From Acanthaster planci (Eukaryota; Echinodermata; Asteroidea; Valvatida; Acanthasteridae): DNA of 11,987 bases. The notes below the pieces were generated by a model. It was not told where the DNA came from. It searched no databases and saw nothing but the letters and a program-made list of their open reading frames with translations. Position numbers and translations under genes: made by a program. The stretch is taken from NCBI RefSeq assembly GCF_001949145.1, contig NW_019091371.1, positions 1,834,997 to 1,846,983 of the forward strand. Direction: 5' to 3'. Shown here piece by piece: positions 9,664 through 11,987 of this stretch (its first letter is position 1; each line of letters begins with the position of its first letter).

Positions 9664-9694
9664 CCAACATTGGAATTTAAAAACCCAATGTTGG
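9664..9694. other. perfect 10-bp hairpin
   Basis: CCAACATTGG at 9664-9673 is perfectly complementary to CCAATGTTGG at 9685-9694, with an 11-base A/T-rich loop between them. The stem is too short for a microRNA precursor and has no T run after it. If transcribed it would be a stable isolated stem-loop near the candidate poly(A) site of headcase. Confidence 0.7.
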
Positions 9695-9925
9695 AGATGC
9701 ACGTGTAGAGTGGGAACTCTTGAGTGAATGCAATGCATTAAGCAAACTGACACTGCTGTTGCATCTTGTCATTTTATGAGGCGTTCCCGTAGGGTCCTGA
9801 ATCATAGGATGTGGTAGTAAAAGAAATCAAGTGCATGCAGGGAACACAAACTTTTACAAAGTGATGGTCATTATCATGATGGTACATGTATTTGCCTCAT
9901 AAAAAACTAATTGTACAATTAAGAA

Positions 9926-9931
9926 AATAAA
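9926..9931 (+). terminator. AATAAA polyadenylation signal, best candidate
   Basis: A canonical AATAAA in headcase sense, followed after about 11 bases by the GU-rich TTGTCTGTCCTGG and then an eight-T run ending near 9961. This hexamer plus downstream GU/U-rich element is the expected arrangement for animal mRNA cleavage. It would imply a 3' UTR of about 4.6 kb. Confidence 0.4.
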
Positions 9932-9961
9932 CTCAAAAGATTGTCTGTCCTGGTTTTTTTT

Positions 9962-10680
9962 AATAATTGCTTTTCTCCTGCAGGTGTGGTGAGTTAACAG
10001 TGTACAGATAGTAGTCAGATTTTAATCTGAGGTACTGTATGTAGTAGTTAAAACTGCATACTATAGATGCGTATGCTAAAAAATGGAAATATTAATTGTA
10101 AGCACAGGTCATTGCCCTTAACTTTCACAGAATCTTGACTTCCAGGGAAGGGGGACTCTCAACAAATTGGTAATACACAATAAACAACTTTAAAAACACT
10201 TGTTCCTTAATTGCGGACAACTCACTTGATAAAATTCATAGATTTGTGGCTACAAAAACATTATGAAGACAAACACTTGACCCCATGATTTAGTTTGGAC
10301 CTCTGAGGAAAAAAATTGTCCTTACAATGTGATGGCCTTGGCACACATACAACATGCAGTACCCTTCAACTGCATGTGCAATGTACGTATACATGTATGT
10401 ATGGACAATTGTAAATAAATGTAGCTCTTGAAAAGAAAGCTTTCGAGTGATAAATGTCAGCTGATTTCCTTTTTTAATTACAGGTCTTGCCCTTACTTGA
10501 CATATATTCGTAAAGAGTATATACTTGGTGCTTGTCTGCAAGGTCTCGCCCAAGCACTAACATCTCCCTGACACAAAGATTTCCTCATTTTAGTATGTCA
10601 TCTATGCCTACATTTGTGCTGTCATCTGTGCCTACACTAAATGCTTTTTCAACACGGAAATACTTAATTAGTATAGAGAG
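9962..10680. other. non-coding flank between headcase and the Penelope-like remnant
   Basis: No gene was recognised. It contains further AATAAA hexamers at 10179-10184 and 10414-10419, the second UGUAAAUA match at 10410-10417 and one TACATGTA at 10390. A short direct repeat, GTCATCTATGCCTACAT at 10597-10613, recurs with one clear mismatch at 10621-10637, a period of 24 bases. Confidence 0.6.
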
Positions 10681-10890
10681 TAAGATTTAAGCTTTGCATG
10701 GTGGAAGAGACATGAGAAATGGGTTTGGGGGTACACCATGGAATCAAACTCTGTTGGGCGAGGTGTGGTTCTTAAAAGAACCGGTGAGTGTTAACTATAA
10801 GGGACCCGTATGCCGGGGGGGACGGGGATGGCTTCGGGTAGAGAAGACCCTAACGCCTGGGGTGGGGGCATGGGTTTCGGGGACCCTAAT
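10681..10890 (-). repeat. Penelope-like terminal repeat, inverted left arm
   Basis: Read on the minus strand, this arm matches the terminal sequence at 1969-2070 (via 10681-10785). It also matches the right arm at 11402-11745. A 48-base block at 10832-10879 is the reverse complement of 11415-11463, differing only by one C in a homopolymer. The GGTTCT..AGAACC stem-loop and its flanks recur in all three copies. Compared with the right arm, this arm lacks about 190 bases between the GC-rich block and the stem-loop. Terminal repeats in inverted or partly tandem arrangement are typical of Penelope-like elements. Confidence 0.8.
10767..10782 (-). promoter_or_regulatory. histone-mRNA-type 3' stem-loop motif, copy 2
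   Basis: On the minus strand this reads GGTTCTTTTAAGAACC, identical to copy 1: a 6-bp stem with loop TTTA, preceded by CACTCACC and followed by ACACC. The purine-rich stretch that follows copy 1 is degraded here to AACAGAG. The conservation of the whole stem while flanks vary is seen in sequence; any role in 3'-end formation is inferred. Confidence 0.45.
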
Positions 10891-10962
10891 TTCCCGGGTC
10901 TCCCATACCCGAAGTCCCCCCATCCCCCATGGCATTAGGGTCACCTGTACCTGAAGCCCACC
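10891..10962 (+). repeat. GC-rich minisatellite units, plus orientation
   Basis: Two units of the pattern (TTA)GGGTC..C...TACC(C/T)GAAG(C/T)CC follow one another at 10896-10930 and 10931-10962. The same unit occurs in opposite orientation at 10800-10890 and in plus orientation at 11397-11520. The orientation switches head to head near 10892. Units are about 35-49 bases and diverged. Their TTAGGGT core looks telomere-like, but there is no run of tandem TTAGGG. Confidence 0.65.
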
Positions 10963-11401
10963 GCCACAGTATGTCTACCGTACCGGGGCCCCACCTCCCA
11001 CCAACTCCGGAGCATCCTGCAGTCGGCCAACATCAACGTACATCATTCAGCACCCAACAAGCTGCAGGCTGCACTTCACACTGACAAGGACAAGCACCCA
11101 CCGGCCAAGTATACATCAGGGAAACCGGCAGGAACCTCCCCACCAGACTTCAATAACACTGTCGCACAGCCGACGAGGAGAATATGACAAGTCAGCCGTC
11201 ATCAAACATGCACACTCCACGGACCACCACATCAAATGGGACAGAGCAGAACTCATCAACGCCATCCAGAACTGGCTTCCAAGGAGAATCCGAGAAGCCA
11301 TCGAGATTTTCTAGCACGACATCGTATCCCAAGACATCAAGCTCAGCGACATCTGGTGCCCACTACTAGCACCCAAGCAGACACCCACTCCGGGGCAGTA
11401 A
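10963..11401 (+). pseudogene. Penelope-like element ORF remnant with GIY-YIG endonuclease
   Basis: Three frames carry consecutive parts of one protein. Frame 10963-11108 has VCLPYRGPTSHQLRSIL and a later K..AALHTDKDK, the linker before the endonuclease. Frame 11109-11153 has VYIRETGRNLPTRLQ, the GIY-YIG core with YIGETGR changed to YIRETGR, ended by TAA at 11154. Frame 11177-11311 has EYDKSAVIKHAHSTDHHI, then WD and NWLPRRIREAIEI, ended by TAG at 11312. Two frameshifts, two stops and a missing cysteine pair before VYI show it is dead. This order (LPY, KDK, VY.GETGR, H...HHI.WD, R.IREAIEI) is that of EN-positive Penelope-like elements. The reverse transcriptase is absent. Confidence 0.75.
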
Positions 11402-11745
11402 GGTCCCCTATACACGAAACCCATGCCCCCCACCCCAGGCGTTAGGGTCTTCTCTACCCGAAGTCACCCCCCGTTCTCCCCCTTTGCATAAGGGTCCCCC
11501 TATACCCGAACCCAAGGTTTCCCACCAATTCCAGGATCCAATACCTTCATGCAACAGCGCATATGCTGAGTCACACAACCCACAAATCCCGTTCCACGCT
11601 CCACCGCTTCTGGATTACCTTTATAAGCAGCTGTCCGTTCCACCCTCTCCTCAGGATGGCCAGAGTACACTGGCTGAAACATCAAGTTATCACTCACCGG
11701 TTCTGTTAAGAACCACACCTCACCACAAACCCATTTCTCATAGTA
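11402..11745 (+). repeat. Penelope-like terminal repeat, right arm
   Basis: The arm starts with minisatellite units (about 11397-11437, 11438-11486 and 11487-11530). It continues through about 160 bases with no counterpart in the left arm, and ends with a block shared with 1930-1990 and the left arm (GG.CAGAG.ACA.....GAAAC.TC and CACTCACCGGTTCT). The final match CCATTTCTCAT ends near 11741. Relative to the left arm it lacks about 29 bases after the stem-loop, the part containing TTGATTCCATGGTGTACC. An ORF-like frame crosses it, but I recognise no protein there. Confidence 0.75.
11699..11714 (+). promoter_or_regulatory. histone-mRNA-type 3' stem-loop motif, copy 3 (loop variant)
   Basis: GGTTCT, GTTA and AGAACC keep the full 6-bp stem, but the first loop base is G rather than T, which breaks the usual UHUH histone loop rule. 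CACTCACC precedes and ACACC follows, as in copy 2. The purine-rich downstream stretch is missing because of a local deletion. Confidence 0.4.
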
Positions 11746-11987
11746 TAGCGAGTACATCCTAGAGAACTGATCAGAGGGATTCTGTCACACCATGGGTCTG
11801 ATTTTCCCACAGAGGACGGCAGTGATGAGGAATGCAATAAACAGACAAAGGATAAAAGGCAGAACATTCGATTGGCATTAACTGCGTGAATATTTGTTGA
11901 CCATTTAATCCAAAACGTAAAAGAAAATATCCAAAAATGTATGTACAAAAATTCAGGAAAATTACACTAAATGGGGTTGACCTCAAA
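11746..11987. other. non-coding flank, nothing recognised
   Basis: AT-rich sequence after the right arm of the Penelope-like remnant. Short minus-strand ORFs overlap each other in different frames and show no family features. No terminal-repeat similarity to the rest of the window was seen beyond about 11745. Confidence 0.55.

Larger units (their letters stand above)
5323..9960 (+). other. AT-rich 3' flank, putative long 3' UTR of headcase
   Basis: No second gene was recognised; the few short ORFs lack any family features. The stretch begins at the headcase stop and contains AATAAA hexamers at 7006-7011, 8725-8730 and 9926-9931. The last has the best downstream context, a TGTCTG..TGGTTTTTTTT stretch about 12-30 bases later, so the transcript could end near 9950. 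Long 3' UTRs are common for regulatory genes, but the presence of a probable DNA transposon at 6159-6897 also allows a much shorter UTR with ordinary intergenic DNA beyond. ATTAAA at about 5575 is an alternative early signal. Transcript data are absent here, so the extent is a guess. Confidence 0.4.
5663..10397. repeat. cluster of TACATGTA palindromes
   Basis: The 8-base palindrome TACATGTA occurs nine times: 5663-5670, 6131-6138, 6936-6943, 6942-6949 (overlapping), 7665-7672, 8312-8319, 8349-8356, 9883-9890 and 10390-10397. I found none upstream of the headcase ORF. A given 8-mer would be expected about 0.1 times in this length under equal base frequencies. The copies have no constant spacing. 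The motif is known to be over-represented in some marine invertebrate genomes, so a genome-wide bias is as likely as local function. Confidence 0.85.

Noticed and set aside
10597-10637. Two-unit direct repeat of 24 bases considered as an array
   Set aside because: Only two imperfect copies; consistent with a small slippage duplication.
10891-10962. Telomeric repeat insertion because of TTAGGG words
   Set aside because: The TTAGGG words are single cores within longer 35-49 base units, not a tandem hexamer array.
10681-11745. Hammerhead ribozyme in the Penelope-like terminal repeats, as known for some PLEs
   Set aside because: GAAAC occurs near 11416, but I found no CTGANGA core at a suitable distance on either strand of the arms. 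CTGATGA elsewhere (for example 2603, 9034) lacks the paired GAAA arm.
11484-11762. 92-residue plus-strand ORF and 85-residue minus-strand ORF
   Set aside because: Both cross the right terminal repeat and reflect repeat sequence; no protein family recognised.

Overview
This looks like nuclear DNA from a marine invertebrate animal. The one intact gene is a metazoan-only headcase (HECA) homologue. It sits in AT-rich non-coding DNA with diverged transposon debris, polyadenylation signals and many copies of the palindrome TACATGTA. No bacterial operon, Shine-Dalgarno site, CRISPR array, rRNA or tRNA was seen. The phylum cannot be fixed from the sequence; echinoderm, hemichordate, amphioxus and mollusc are all possible.

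Layout. Positions 1-786 hold no gene, only a GC-rich patch and a C10 run. Positions 787-1780 are two diverged head-to-tail copies of a unit of about 500 bp. Positions 1801-2070 are a fragment of a Penelope-like retroelement (PLE), joined to a terminal repeat that carries a stem-loop resembling the 3' end of histone mRNAs. Positions 2071-3240 are featureless apart from a C12A11 run. Positions 3250-3609 are the likely promoter and 5' UTR of the gene, with CCAAT, NRF-1-like and POU-octamer motifs. Positions 3610-5322 are the uninterrupted 570-residue headcase ORF.

From 5323 to about 10680 there is AT-rich DNA that may be largely 3' UTR and downstream flank. It contains several AATAAA signals, nine TACATGTA palindromes, a 10-bp perfect hairpin, and a probable pogo/Tc1-like non-autonomous DNA transposon at about 6159-6897. 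Positions 10681-11745 are a decayed PLE: a frameshifted piece of its C-terminus with a GIY-YIG endonuclease, flanked by terminal repeats in opposite orientations. Those repeats contain GC-rich, roughly 45-bp minisatellite-like units and two further copies of the histone-like stem-loop. The last 240 bases show nothing recognisable.

How it fits together. The window is a single regulatory/developmental gene embedded in repeats. The transposon pieces appear dead. The most unusual signal is the histone-type 3'-end stem-loop shared by three copies of one dispersed repeat, one of which also has a purine-rich stretch placed like a histone downstream element.
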